This document shows positions 52,850 through 63,619 of a DNA stretch of 64,000 nt, one piece after another. This DNA is from Aporrectodea caliginosa (taxonomy: Eukaryota > Annelida > Clitellata > Crassiclitellata > Lumbricidae), in NCBI GenBank assembly GCA_020284085.1, contig JACEVL010000145.1, positions 1,235,983-1,299,982 on the forward strand, read 5' to 3'. Each line of letters begins with the position of its first letter. Position 1 is the stretch's first letter. The notes beneath the pieces were generated by a model. It was not told the origin of the DNA. It made no database searches and saw only the letters and a list, made by a program, of their open reading frames with translations. A program made the translations under genes and the position numbers.

Positions 52850-53500
52850 TTGGCGTAACGAAGGGGAGCACAGCACAAAGGGGAAAAATTAGTTGTCGCT
52901 GGTAAGTATTACGCGACATAAACTGTATTATTAAACTCAATAATTCAATTTAATAAATTTTAAACATAAGCACATTTTGGTTTTAAATTTAAAATGCGGT
53001 AAGAATACTGACTACCAAGAATCCGCTCTATTGACGTGTCGTTTCAGAAAAAAAAGAAAATATTCTCACACGTTTTGTCAATGAGTTACTTGTTTGATGG
53101 CGTCACTGGCGTATTCTCAAAAGCATTTTCTTCTCTGTGTAAAGCACAAGTAATTATAATTTCATCGCTGGAAATACATGCCACGTTTCTAGTAAAATCA
53201 ACTTTCAGTAAGTTGAAGTTGATTCTGACGTATTCACGAAGCACAGTGAGCCTAAACCGATTGAGTAGCCTAGGCCTAATTTGGTGATTCTGATCATTGT
53301 TAAAGAGGTTTTAGATTAAATAGATTTTGTCAAAATAATAGATGCGTTTGCATCTGCAGAAGTTAGAAAATTAGCTTACAGCCGGTGGCTTTAAGCCTTT
53401 GAAGTTTCCTAGCCTTCTTAATCTTAGGGCAGTTAATAGAAAAATTAAATAGAAACCTTCTATACGATGTCGCTAGAGCCTATAGAAACTTATACCAACG
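52850..53500. other. No recognisable gene
   Basis: AT-rich; the 83-codon ORF at 53036-53287 has no motif I recognise. A module-A terminus (ATACGATGTCGCTAGAGCC) is at 53462-53480. Confidence 0.35.
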
Positions 53501-53514
53501 TTAGACTCCGTCTA

Positions 53515-53660
53515 GACACCTTAGATAGTTTGTTTTCGACGCTATAAATAGTCCACATTTTAACCCGTTTGGTTTCTGTCCTATGCTGGTAGTGTCAGTC
53601 CGAAGCTGGTGTAAATGAGAAGCGATGCAATCATCTGTTTTGACACTGCGTCGTTAATTA
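53515..53660 (+). ncRNA. PSE/TATA followed by C-type hairpin RNA candidate
   Basis: GACACCTTAGATAG at 53515, TATAAATA at 53543. C-type sequence begins about 28 bp after the box at 53571, where transcription would be expected to start, and runs to 53660. Its 3' stem is the compensated variant GATGC/GCGTC, then GTTAATTA. Paralogue 56388-56512 has lost the TATA. Confidence 0.4.
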
Positions 53661-53947
53661 TAAACCACTATGGCAGATCACAGATGATCAAGAATGTACG
53701 GTATTGTTCGGAAGAGTGCAAAATCAATAGTATAGAAGAGCTGACCGTTTGTCAAAAACTGCACACAAAAGAGGCGCGAAATTTACACTGTGTCCACGAT
53801 AAAGTAGAACACTAGACTTTGTGAAATATCTAGGTCAATTGTAGTATTATAGGTACTAAATTTGGTGCACATGAACTTCATTCTATTCTATCTATACTCT
53901 GCAAATTGTATTACAATTGATGCAACGGTTACGAGGATATACCCTTA

Positions 53948-54421
53948 TGAAATTGGGTGGTTCAGGAACCAAGTTACCAAACAGTAAAACGCATAGAATG
54001 ACGTTATTTTTCTGGCTACCGCAGAGGATACATAGGCTGTTGTTTATAAGCGTCATTTTCGGAAACAGTTACACTTGAGACCTGTTTTACGTAACAGTAG
54101 TTGGTTGTAAAGAAATGGTTTTCAGCGCAGATGACAAGATTTTAATCAAGGAGTTGAGAGAGACGAAGAGGTGTGGCGCAAGGAGACTCATTACAGAATT
54201 TCCAATGAAAATTTGGTCCCTATAGCTGGTGTCAGCAAGCTGTTAAAAAAGATTGCCACAACCGGATCAGTTGCAAGGAAACCACGAGATCGGGCGTTAC
54301 GAACGCAAACAAATATCAATGCTGTCGAAGAACTGGTGCTGAGTCAGGATGATCAGCCGCGCACGCATCTGTCGATGCGTTTTACTGTTCGGTAACTTGG
54401 TTCCTGAACCACCCAATTTCA
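53948..54421. mobile_element. Mariner-like element, internally deleted
   Basis: A TA dinucleotide flanks inverted ends TGAAATTGGGTGGTTCAGG and its complement (TIRs about 50 bp). The interior encodes, in shifted frames, GVSKLLKKIATTGSVARKP and VEELVLSQDDQPRTH, the helix-turn-helix region typical of Tc1/mariner transposases. Catalytic domain absent. Confidence 0.85.
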
Positions 54422-54429
54422 TAACGCAC

Positions 54430-54860
54430 AGCAGACATCGGAAGCGGCCTCTGCCGTGGAAGAAGTCGATCGCTTGACAGAAGATAACGAAAAGAAGCGA
54501 AATATAAAGTAAGTAAATACGGAGCCTTTATTTGCATCTGAAAAGCGCACATGCATAAGAACTAGGAAACGAACAAAAGAACTAAAAACGTTCAAACTAC
54601 CAAATAGGCAGCCATCTGTACGTCGGCGCCAGAACATGGGTCCCTATACCTAAAACGGAGAAGAAGGTGCGAAGATTGTATTCTCCAGAGCTCTACTGTA
54701 TGAAAAGTACATCAATGTATGCATTAATTTTCAACAAACAGCAAGGACATCTCATAGCATAACATAAGTAACATAATCGAAACCTAGTAAAGCGCAACTT
54801 CAGGGAAAGACTCATCAGTAGCTCTCCGACTCAACAAGAACAACCCTCGTTCAAATAAAA
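54430..54860. other. No recognisable gene
   Basis: The first 50 bp resemble 20440 and 56990 (GAAGTCGATCGCTTGACAGAAG). The remainder is unassigned. Confidence 0.35.
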
Positions 54861-54866
54861 CAGACT

Positions 54867-54937
54867 TTAACCCTTTAACGCCGAGCTGCTTATGGTTTCC
54901 CATACATTTTAGTACACGCTCGGCGTTAAAGGGTTAA
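54867..54937. mobile_element. 71-bp TTAA MITE
   Basis: TTAACCCTTTAACGCCGAGC and its exact complement flank a 31-bp centre. It is a miniature piggyBac-type element consisting of little more than its inverted repeats. Confidence 0.8.
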
Positions 54938-55179
54938 CTGCGCGGAACAGAGAGGGGAGATAGGCGGAGTAGCCCAGCTCTACCTTTATGATGAAGGTTG
55001 TTACCAGCATTATCGTTACGTCTCTTCATCATGTTATCACCGTTATCATCATTGTATTTCATCATCATTTCATCACCTCCATTTCTAGGAAATCTTGTGA
55101 ACTCATTACCTTCGACACTAGCTTTTTCCTTGGATTTTGGTTGACTCGTTTCTTCCTAACAGGTATTCAGCAGACTTAG

Positions 55180-56260
55180 TTAAATGTCTTCCTCCAGCCC
55201 ATCTAGATAATATTTCAATAACGATCAATATATTATTATATGTTGGACTGGAAATTCCGTAGTTAACGTCCATAGTAGATTATACTTTTATAGCCGAAGC
55301 AATCGATCTACTATTATGCGAACAATGACTCGTCCTCTTATATGCTGAATACCAACGTTAAAGAGGTTTGTAATTATTGCACGCCATGATAAGTGATTAT
55401 CTTACAAGAATCTAAAAAACCATAAAATTCGAGAAACATCTAGAAAAACGATATTTCTATAATTCCTGATACCATTTTTTAAAGACTTCAGTAATAACCG
55501 AAAATACTGCTGATGATTATATAGAGTCAGTGGGATGCTAGTGAACGAAATATAAATAGAAGTGTATAGTGTCTGAAAGAAGCTATTTATAAATGTGAGT
55601 GTTTTTGACACTGCGATTTTTTATTGTTCAAAAATCGCACGTGGCGGTATTTGCAGTGGCCATTGTCTTACGAACCTCATGGCTCCCAGGGGTGTTGACG
55701 TTATCCTCATCCTTTACCTTAGGTACAAACTGTTTATTCCACACGAATGGTGTGAACTGTTAGAAATAATTGCTACCGACCACTTTTGTTACCAAAACTT
55801 GTAGTTAAACTGTAGAATTAATCCAATCCTCGAACTTCTAAATGTATTTCAGGGCTGCACTATGCCATAAGAAAACCCGTGAGAACTGTTAAAAGTTTTT
55901 CGTTCCATCGACGTCAATAGTAGCCCTTGATGCCAATAGATGCCGCTACGCTGTTTGATCCCATCTCCAACACTGCCACTGGTCATACTTTTGTAGTGCC
56001 AAACCCAATAGAAGATAAAGGAGGAGGGGGTCTTTAATTTGTTTGCTATGACACACCGTTGCTAAGCAGTAATGGGATAATCCTAACCAGCCAAAATCAT
56101 TAACCTGCGTAAGATATCGCAAACAACTCAAACACACGGCTGTATTTAAACACCTTTAAATCGCGCATTTCAAAGGCCTTATTAAGGTAATTTTCGTTTT
56201 CCACCATTGGTTAAGTACGGTTGACGTAAACGGTCCTTGGTTGCCACAAGACACTGTTAC
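55180..56260 (+). repeat. Copy 4 of the module-bearing block
   Basis: Minus-strand B at 55370 (CATATAAG near 55342), A-like block near 55695, D-type segment near 55745, hairpin A from 55910 (GACGTC / GATGCC), C 55965-56073, B at 56149 with TTATTAA at 56179, and A at 56223-56260. Order as at 26500 and 38940. Confidence 0.55.
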
Positions 56261-56387
56261 AAATAGGACAACACTTATTGTGTTAATGGTAAAAATGAAG
56301 TAGAAACCATTAGGCCACTATACCATGTCGCTAGAGCCTAGATACTAATAACAACTACTAGCGTTAGACTCTGTCTAGACACCTTAG

Positions 56388-56512
56388 ATTGTTTGTTTCC
56401 AGGCTGTTGTTCAGTAACTTTCTGCCCTTACTCTAATAGTGCTAGTCCAAAGCTTGGATAAAGGAGGGGCGATGCCAATCATCTCCTTCATGACACTGCG
56501 TCGTTAATTAGA
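56388..56512 (+). repeat. Degenerate B plus module C
   Basis: GACACCTTAGATTG at 56388 without a TATA box; C-type sequence 56411-56512 with GATGC/GCGTC stem. Paralogue of 53515-53660. Confidence 0.5.
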
Positions 56513-56950
56513 AACTACTATGGCACGCAACAGTATGTAAGTAAGTATGTTCTTTAATAAGAAGCACCAGCAAACGTACAGCACTGTACAAGGCAAGCTC
56601 AATACATTCAAACAAACAAAACATTTATAATATTAAATACAGACCAAGACTTGAATGAGAGAAGTTATTGCATATCAAGGAGAACATAATAGAGGAGGTA
56701 GAGTTAGGGTTAGTCATAAGGTAAAATCAAGATATTACATAGCCAGATCTATAGGTAAACCTTGTCTAGTTTCCTGCCAATGAATCATTTCTGAATCAGG
56801 TTGTCAAAGCTGAGGAGCTCAAGGTTATGCGACCAAGGCCGCAGGGATTAACGAGTTTGCTTGATCGCAAGGTAAAATGCTAATATAAAGACAAGTCAAG
56901 GGCTGGATCAAAGGTCCACAGGGGCGACTGTTGGGCGGTCGTAAGACACA
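56513..56950. other. Retroposon-like debris, no gene
   Basis: Has GTAAGTAAGTATG and a minus-strand end resembling the tRNA-SINE tail (TTCTTTAATAAGAAGCACC at 56551). No coding motif seen. Confidence 0.35.
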
Positions 56951-57680
56951 TTAAGAAAGTCGCACTCAGAAGCGTCCTCTACCTTTAAAGAGTCGATCGT
57001 TTGATAACAACAGAAGACTATGTGCATACGACCAAAATACATAACTACAGTTCCTGTAGAGAAGACGGCGACAAGATTGCATTCGACAGCGTTTTCCAAC
57101 GTCAAACAGTTAAACGTTGCGCAAAAAATTACAACAAACAGCGCAAAGATAGAGATTACGGCAATTACTATCTGCAGTATCAAGAAACAAAGAGATTCTA
57201 GTTGAAACTGAAGAAACGATGGCTATTGTTCATCTGTTGAAAGGCTAATAATGTCCGGAGAGAATAGATCGTCGGTAAATAAAGTTGCAAGAGCCGTTGA
57301 CATCGACCGTTATTTTGTACTGAAATAATTCTAATCGAGAAAATAAGTAACTGAACGAAGTTAAAATTGAAATATATAGCGTGTGTGTGTGTTTCCTTTT
57401 TAACGACTAGCTGTGTGGTAACAGAGACCATTAGCGTCGCCCTCCTCCTTTATCTAGTCTTGGGACTGGCACTGTCAGAAAGCGAACAGTGGCGGAGTTA
57501 AAATATAAATATATAGCGTCTGATAGAACCGATTAAAAGGTGCTTAAGTGCTTGCGACATTTTGCATGGATTTTCTTTAACCGGTATTTCAGTTTATCCC
57601 ATGTGGCAGTACTTGCAGTTTCCAATGTTTGATGACATTTAATGACTGCTGTGGTTGACGTCGCCCTTCCATTATTTAGG
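56950..57680 (+). repeat. Duplicated block, partner at 20440-21600
   Basis: Contains minus-strand B (AGCACC at 57544, TATATATT at 57515, offset 29) and the A/C intermediate 57622-57720. The C insertion at 57383-57496 is absent from the partner. Confidence 0.55.
57383..57496 (-). repeat. Module C insertion with 23-bp flanking duplication
   Basis: Flanks 57360-57382 and 57497-57519 match at 21 of 23 positions (GTTAAAAT..AAATATATAGCGT). The 3' tail on the minus strand is (AC)n. The duplication copied the TATA region of the neighbouring B motif. Inner stem GGT/ACC. Confidence 0.85.
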
Positions 57681-58144
57681 CTTGGGACTGGCACCACCCT
57701 GAAACGGCAGGGTATAAAGTGGCCAGATACAGGAACTTCTGAAAATCACAAAATATAATATTGTGATATATTGAGAACAACATTAACAACAGCTTGTGGT
57801 TGCAACGGGGCGACATCAACAACGCTGGACATCAAGAAAGACAATGTTGAGAACCCTTGTCTTTGTTGATGAAAATAGTCAACGAACAGCAAGAGAAACG
57901 CATCGAAAGACAAAAAGAAAATGACAAAGACGCCTGAAAACTACAAAGAAACTAAAAATAAATTATGGAATTGTCACCAGGCTTTCATTTTAAATGCATT
58001 ATGTCGCTGTCAGAAAAGAAACGAAAAATATACGTAAGATGCCGCGAAAGATTCGAAACTACATCTCCTTTCCTACAGCGTCGACACCTTTAAATTGGAT
58101 ATTTACGGCGTAATATAAACAAAATGTTCACTTCAATTGGCATT

Positions 58145-58261
58145 TTAACTCCGCCACTGTTTGCTTTCTGACAGTGCCAGTCCCAAGCCTGGATAAAGGA
58201 GGAGGGCGACGCTAATGGTCTTTGTTACCACACAGCTAGTCGTTAAAAAGGAAACACACAC
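58145..58261 (+). repeat. Module C insertion with 12-bp target duplication
   Basis: Flanked by TCAATTGGCATT at 58133-58144 and 58262-58273. The element runs from TTAACTCCGCC to GGAAACACACAC, an (AC)n tail. The empty site in the paralogue is at about 46120-46131. Confidence 0.9.
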
Positions 58262-59245
58262 TCAATTGGCATTACTTAGCCACCATTAAAGACTGATTCC
58301 GTGTCTAATAGGTTGTTGAGACGGCGATGTTACAAAATGAATTGTATTAAGGCAAAATAATTTATCCCGACGTAAAGGTCTAATGTTGCCACAAGATGTC
58401 GTTAAACTCGGGATCCTCCTCCTCAATTTGGCATTGTGTTTTAAACCTTTAGTGTTGTCTTTTGGCGTTCAATCAAGTTGTGTACAGAACAATATTATAG
58501 TTCCATTAGTCATAAGTATATAGTCCTGAATAATTAATTGGTGAGAATTTTACTAAACGGCTTCAGGACTACGGCAACGAGTCATTTTACACGCAATGAA
58601 TATATAACTACGACAAAAAAATATTCTAAGGCTGTTTAAATCTCTTTTCTGCCGCTAGATGTCTGTATAGTTTTTAAAATCTTTTTTCACATTCCGATGT
58701 CGTTATAAGTAATCTTAGGTTGACGTCAAAGACCTTGACAGCCACCAGGTGTCGTTATCTTTCAGTGTCACGAATTATACCGTTTAGACACCTTTAAATT
58801 GGTTACTTCAGAGAGAATATAAGAAGCATTTCTCGTTTAATCCCAAGTCATCCAATATTGATATTCTTGATATCACTTCTGTAGTATAATGAGTTGGGTG
58901 TGGGATTTCCGCCTATGACATTGCATGGGGCGTGGTGTATCCAGGGTATACGAAGTGTTAGCCCAGTTAGCTACATTGGTGGGAGCGTACGTCCCATGCG
59001 CCTCTGCTCATAAGGTTTAATTTTATTAATTTATTTATTACCCCAGTCATTCCTATATTCAGAGCATTTCAGATGAGGCAGCAGAGCTCACTCAATTCGC
59101 CAGAGATATTTTCCAACTGGCACCATTAGGTTAAGAAATTATAAATTCAATACACTGATAAATAGGCAGCCAATGATTTCCGTTAGGGTAGGTGTTTAGG
59201 AAACTTTAGGGACACAGAGGCCTATTGGTTAGCGCCCCGTCTTTG

Positions 59246-59405
59246 GACACCTTTAATACAGAACCAACCGGAGCTATATATTTATTGGACATAGTTGCCG
59301 ATTGGTCATGTTCGGCTTAAGTTTATCTAAGAACTGTGAGAAATAATAATTATTCAGAAAAATTTCTTATTGGCGCAACGGTCTTTCTTGCCTTAAGATG
59401 TCCAT
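59246..59405 (+). ncRNA. Candidate small-RNA unit
   Basis: GACACCTTTAATACAG at 59246 with TATATATTT at 59275 (offset 29), then an A-type module at 59371-59405. Paralogue of 47612-47768. Confidence 0.35.
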
Positions 59406-59655
59406 CCATCCCATTGGTTAGAGCGCTTGCCTTGTCGCATGGAGACGCTGAGAAATTTACTAAACAGCTTCAGGACTACGGCAACGAGTCATTTTACACC
59501 AAATCAATATATGTAACTACGACACAATGATGGGTTCCAGCCTCCTCTACTGAAACAGTTACTGTGTAGGGACCGTGAGCAGGTCCTTCATTACTATTGC
59601 TGAACGCCATCAATTGATGATTTGTTATGCAAAATATCGCTTAGTAAATGCATAA
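59405..59655 (+). repeat. tRNA-derived SINE split by a local duplicate
   Basis: The A-box half (ATTGGTTAGAGCGC) ends at about 59438, the B-box half (GGGTTCCAGCC) resumes at 59530. The 90 bp between (GCTTCAGGACTACGGCAACG etc.) is a copy of 58540-58615 from 0.9 kb upstream. Confidence 0.75.
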
Positions 59656-59760
59656 GACTTAATAATTAAGAAAAAACAATTATGATACTAATATTGCTAA
59701 TAACAGTAATAACAACGTAAATCATGATATTTACAATAATAACAACAACATTTATAATAA

Positions 59761-60325
59761 TTGTTCACGCCTTCGTTACTGGTCGTTATTGACCACTGTT
59801 GCTCCTTACTTGCTGGCCCTCCCCTTGGGGTCCTGAGACGGATAGATCGAGTTATGCGCTCGGCTGCTCGGCCTATGGGTGGCTTCCTAAATTCGCCTCT
59901 TTCTCTGCATACAGTCATGCGTAGCCTATTGTTTTGCATTGGCTGCCTGTGTCGCAACGGATTTCATACACATTGTTGTTCTGGTTTCTCGTTGCGTTCT
60001 TGGCTGTGCTTACTTGGGTGATCGTTGCCGCCCAGTGTCCGACGTTGCAGCGCGTCGGGCGCTTTGCTCTTCGACGAGGGGTGAGATTCTAGTTCCACGG
60101 GATCGCTTGACTATTAGGCAGCGCCGTGCTTTATTGGTTGTGGGACCTTCCATCTGGAATGACCTCCCGCTTAAGCTCCGCTCTTTACTTGTGAACCATC
60201 CGGCAGGGTTCTACAAGTCCCTCAAGTCTTATATCTTTAGCCGTGGCTAGGCCGGAAGCACTCCTGAGTAGCCTCTTGAAGGGGCGCTATATAAATGCTA
60301 TGAATGAATCAATGAATGAATGAAT
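59761..60325 (+). pseudogene. LINE 3' fragment with (GAAT)n tail
   Basis: Encodes IDHCCSLLAG, LRRIDRVMRSAARPMGGFLN, and after a shift LTIRQRRALLVVGPSIWND and FYKSLKSYIFSRG. Ends GGGGCGCTATATAAATGC and GAATGAATG. Same family as 21783-24064, and the uninterrupted counterpart of the LINE split at 48102/51485. Confidence 0.88.
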
Positions 60326-60485
60326 GAATAGAAAGACAGACAAATAGACAGATAGATACAAAAGCATACAGACACATAGACAGACAAACAGACACATAGA
60401 CAGACAGACAAAGCTACTCTTATTTCCGTACATGTTTTTAGCTGTATTATCCAACAGAAACAGCGAGATCTGTTCAGAATAATTA

Positions 60486-60521
60486 AACACCTCTTGTAAG
60501 CGGTGTATTAGCCCTATAAGT
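60486..60521 (+). promoter_or_regulatory. Module B, CCTATAAG subtype
   Basis: AACACCTCTTGTAAG at 60486 with TATAAG at 60515 (offset 29). A D-type inverted segment (ACAG/CTGT) precedes it at about 60460-60474. The paralogue near 52146 has lost its TATA (CAATGAG). Confidence 0.4.
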
Positions 60522-60539
60522 AATCGCTGAAGAGCGCTA

Positions 60540-61050
60540 CGGTATTGCATTCACCTAAACCGATATAATTAATCAAAAATATGTTCTGCTATAAGAAAGT
60601 CTCAATCCATAACACTCGCCCTATAATATTGTGTAAAAGCAAAAGAACGGTCCTTTATTTGTGTTGTGTCCATAAGATTGCATTATGTCGACAAATGTCT
60701 CTGATTGGTGTGCACTGCCAGAGGCGCTTTATACATTTTTAGATACAATACAATACAATTTTTCGTATTATTATTACATAAACTGACTCTGTTAGTAAAT
60801 GTATTGTTGCTTGATTATCTATCTGACAATTTGAGAGCATAAACTACAGATTTTGAAGTTCTCCTTTTCTTGGAGTCTGTTCCATCGTTCGCCAGATGGC
60901 GATGACATCATATGACACCATATGTGACACCATATGTCACCGTCGAGTTTTACACTTATAACAATTAACTTAATTCAGATGTTGCTACAAATGTGATAAT
61001 TGTGTCTGTTTACTTTTGGTCATCTAATCAGTCAATTAAAATTTAATCTA
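60540..61050. other. Duplicated sequence, no gene
   Basis: Right part of segmental duplication copy 2, plus a short LINE end (AGAGGCGCTTTATACAT, then ACAATACAATACAAT) at about 60722-60762 not present in copy 1. Confidence 0.5.
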
Positions 61051-61079
61051 AAAAAGATTAAACAAAATGAGGAATGTAT

Positions 61080-61109
61080 AGTTTCCGGAACAAACGATTC
61101 AAAGGTGTC
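61080..61109 (-). promoter_or_regulatory. Module B, minus strand
   Basis: GACACCTTTGAATCG at 61109 and TATACATT at 61080 (offset 29). Paralogue of 52796. Confidence 0.45.
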
Positions 61110-61159
61110 TAAGCAAAGTTCAATAACTTTACAATAATTGCGTTTAGAACCGTGTTGAA

Positions 61160-61580
61160 GCAGTAAGCAGAGAAGACGTATAATTATAGGCCTACTAATA
61201 GTGTTTGAGACTTCAGTTAAGAGGCGTCTACAGATATTCCGTTGGTTTCTGCTTTACCACGTTTGGCAAACGATATTCTTTGCAAATAGTTCCATAAATC
61301 TACTAAAGCGTTTTCTTATCAACGACTGATTTTCCCACTAGAGGACGCTATCGGATTAAAATCGATCGTGACATTTTATACAACGTTCTCTTGCGAATTA
61401 ATCGTCTGTTCCATTAAAAAATCCAGAATAAGAGACCGTGCTTCATCTACCATATTTAGCCTAAGCAAAAAATTACCTGGATATTTAAATTTAAATATGG
61501 TGACATTCAATAATATAAATAACGGCGGCCATTTTGTCTTGACCTCAAGGCAGGGTTAAATATCCATTTTTCATAGGTTT
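61160..61580. other. No recognisable gene
   Basis: AT-rich sequence with short unrecognised ORFs; no module found. Confidence 0.35.
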
Positions 61581-61613
61581 TTTCTTTTCTATTTTATTAT
61601 TTATTAATCAAAG

Positions 61614-61721
61614 GTTTAACGTCGCCTTATGACATCAAAGGCCGTTGACGACAATTCACAATGTATACCATACAATGAAAACGAGAAATTTAACGTCCAA
61701 ACAACACCATTTAAAGGTGTC
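61614..61721 (-). ncRNA. Candidate small-RNA unit, minus strand, TATA degenerate
   Basis: GACACCTTTAAATGG at 61721, TTAAATTT in the TATA position, hairpin A 61652-61614 (GTCGTC/GGCGAC, GTTAAAC). Part of the block duplicated at 37500-38050. Confidence 0.35.
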
Positions 61722-62019
61722 AAAATAAATCCTTACAATGTCACAAAATTCAATGTTAAACGACATAAAGTAATGCATCGGTTAGGCCTACTTTCCGTGA
61801 TACACACACTGTAATTAAATGATTCGATACAAATTTAATTATAATAATATCATGACGTTAGATTCTTATTCTACTTGTACTCTTTTAAGTGATTATTTAT
61901 TAATTTTCAGTTTAACGTCATCTTGTGACAACATTCACTATTTACCATTATACTTTTTTTAATACAAATTTGATAAAAACAGTACAAACACTAAATGATA
62001 TAGGTTTTCTTTTCTAAGT

Positions 62020-62284
62020 AGTTCAATATATCTAATTAACAAAACGTTTTCGATCAGAAAGGTGTCCATTTGTTGCATCCTTTGTTCTTGGCGCTATTCA
62101 CTCTAAAATAAACACCGGACCGAACGACTTTGCTGAGTTACTGCGCAACAGATTAAGGTGATAGGTATTAGGTAACGCCCTCCATAGCATCATCATATAT
62201 TCGTTTAATGTGTTAACAACAGACATAACGCTGTAGGTGTACAACAACAAAATACATCTAGATATTATAGTATGAATTAATAAT
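62020..62284. other. No recognisable gene
   Basis: AT-rich; probably includes the 3' untranslated end of the minus-strand LINE that follows. Confidence 0.3.
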
Positions 62285-63293
62285 AGCTTAGTAAGAGTTC
62301 AGGAATAACATACGAGATATAAAATTTCGTGAGTCCTTGTCAGGAAGGTTAAAGTTATGTGGTCTGACCCTAAGAAAATAGGGCCTAAAATGTTGGTTAG
62401 GAAATAGGCATCTGAGTGAATGGTTCTCATTTAAGAGGACGGCCTTAAAGAGTGAAGTGTCTGCGTTATTAGCAAGAACATTTGTAGAAGGGGAATCTGA
62501 CTGAACAAAACCAGAGCGTTTTAATCTGTTATTCAGACGTTCTATGCGGGATGTGTCCTTTTCGCTCGCCAGTCCCCACCAGGCGGGGGAAGCATACATT
62601 GTTCTGGCTATGATGGTGGCGCGGGTGATCAGTTGTAGAGAATCTGCAGATGCACCATGGTTTTGAGTGTTTTAAGGGCGAAGATTGAAGCAGAGCCACT
62701 TTTGACGACTTTGTTGATGTGTTCCTTGACTGAAAGTTTCTCATCGATGGTGACGCCTAGGGCTTTTATTGGGGTAGAGCGAGGAATACCGGTGATTGAG
62801 GGTTTGTTGGAGAGTGAAGATTGGTTATGCCATTTCACGGGTTTTGGAAGAGTTTATTTTTAGGTTCTTTTCCTCTGACCAGTTGTGGATATGTTGAAGT
62901 TCTGTTTCTGCGGTGTGAAGGGAGTTTGATCCGATGAAGAGGTAAGAGTCGTCAGCGTATTTGGAGAGACGATTTAGAGGATGAATGGGATGAAGGTCGG
63001 ATATGACAACAATGAAACCAGTTGGGCCGAATACTGAGCCTTGGATGACACTGGCGTTGATTGAAATTACTCTGGATTTTTGACCTTTGTAGATGGTGTA
63101 ATGCTTTCTTCCGTTCAGGTAGTTGACTAGCCAGTTGTAGATGCAGTCCGGAAGGGAGAGAGATGCTAGTAATTGGGTTATTGCAGAGTGACTGATAGAG
63201 TCAAAAGCTTTAGAAAAGTCCATTGATATTATTACAACATGGTCGTTGGTTTTAAGAAGGTCAGTGGTATGCTGTATGATGGAAATGATTGCA
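62285..63293 (-). pseudogene. CR1/Jockey-group LINE, 5'-truncated
   Basis: Minus strand from 63293: a TTDLLKTNDHVVIISMDFSK segment then AFDSISHSAITQLL, NGRKHYTIYKGQKS, INASVIQGSVFGPTGF and catalytic LSKYADDSYLFIGS. After a frame break near 62826 come IKALGVTIDEKLSV and, after another, MYASPAWWGLASEKD and RPHNFNLPDKDSRNFISRML (C-terminal). Endonuclease and early RT are lost. Same family as 4622-5185 and the end at 7690-8150. Confidence 0.9.
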
Positions 63294-63325
63294 AAACATT
63301 ACTAGCAAAACACCCGCAAGTATGT

Positions 63326-63355
63326 AGTGTCTGAAGGAAACGATTTAAAGGTGTC
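63326..63355 (-). promoter_or_regulatory. Module B, minus strand
   Basis: GACACCTTTAAATCG at 63355 and TACATA at 63326 (offset 29; box has one substitution). Confidence 0.35.
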
Positions 63356-63427
63356 GGTAGTGGGCTACGCTTGACATCTTCCACTCACCACGTAAAACGA
63401 CGTTATATAATAAAACTCCCCAATACC

Positions 63428-63503
63428 CTATACGAGTCCTAAGCTTGGAGAGAGGAAATGTGCGACGCTAATAATCTTGTTGTAACAGTGTCGTATGCAG
63501 TAA
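63428..63503 (+). repeat. Module C, 5'-truncated
   Basis: CTATACGAGTCCTAAGCTTGG then GCGACGCT (stem 63463-63468) and AGTGTC 63487-63492; the terminal GTTAAAC reads GTATGCAG. Confidence 0.6.
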
Positions 63504-63619
63504 CTTCTACTATTACTAAAATGGCGTATAACATTAAAGTTTATAGGTCGTCGGCACGATCCGGGGCGTCTGCAAGATGCGCTTAAAGACCGAATGCTAT
63601 AATTGGCTCAGCTCTCGTA

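Larger units (their letters stand above)
57680..59830 (+). repeat. Segmental duplication copy 2, left part
   Basis: Partner of 44945-48102. Carries B at 58083 (TAATATAA 58111), A remnant 58368-58407, A 58721-58757 (GACGTC/GGTGTC), and B at 58787 (ATATAAG near 58817, TTTCTCGTTTAATCC). Confidence 0.75.

Noticed and set aside
56908..57183. 91-codon minus-strand ORF with a hydrophobic N-terminus
   Set aside because: It lies in a block duplicated at 20440-21600 where the frame is not kept; I see no family motif.
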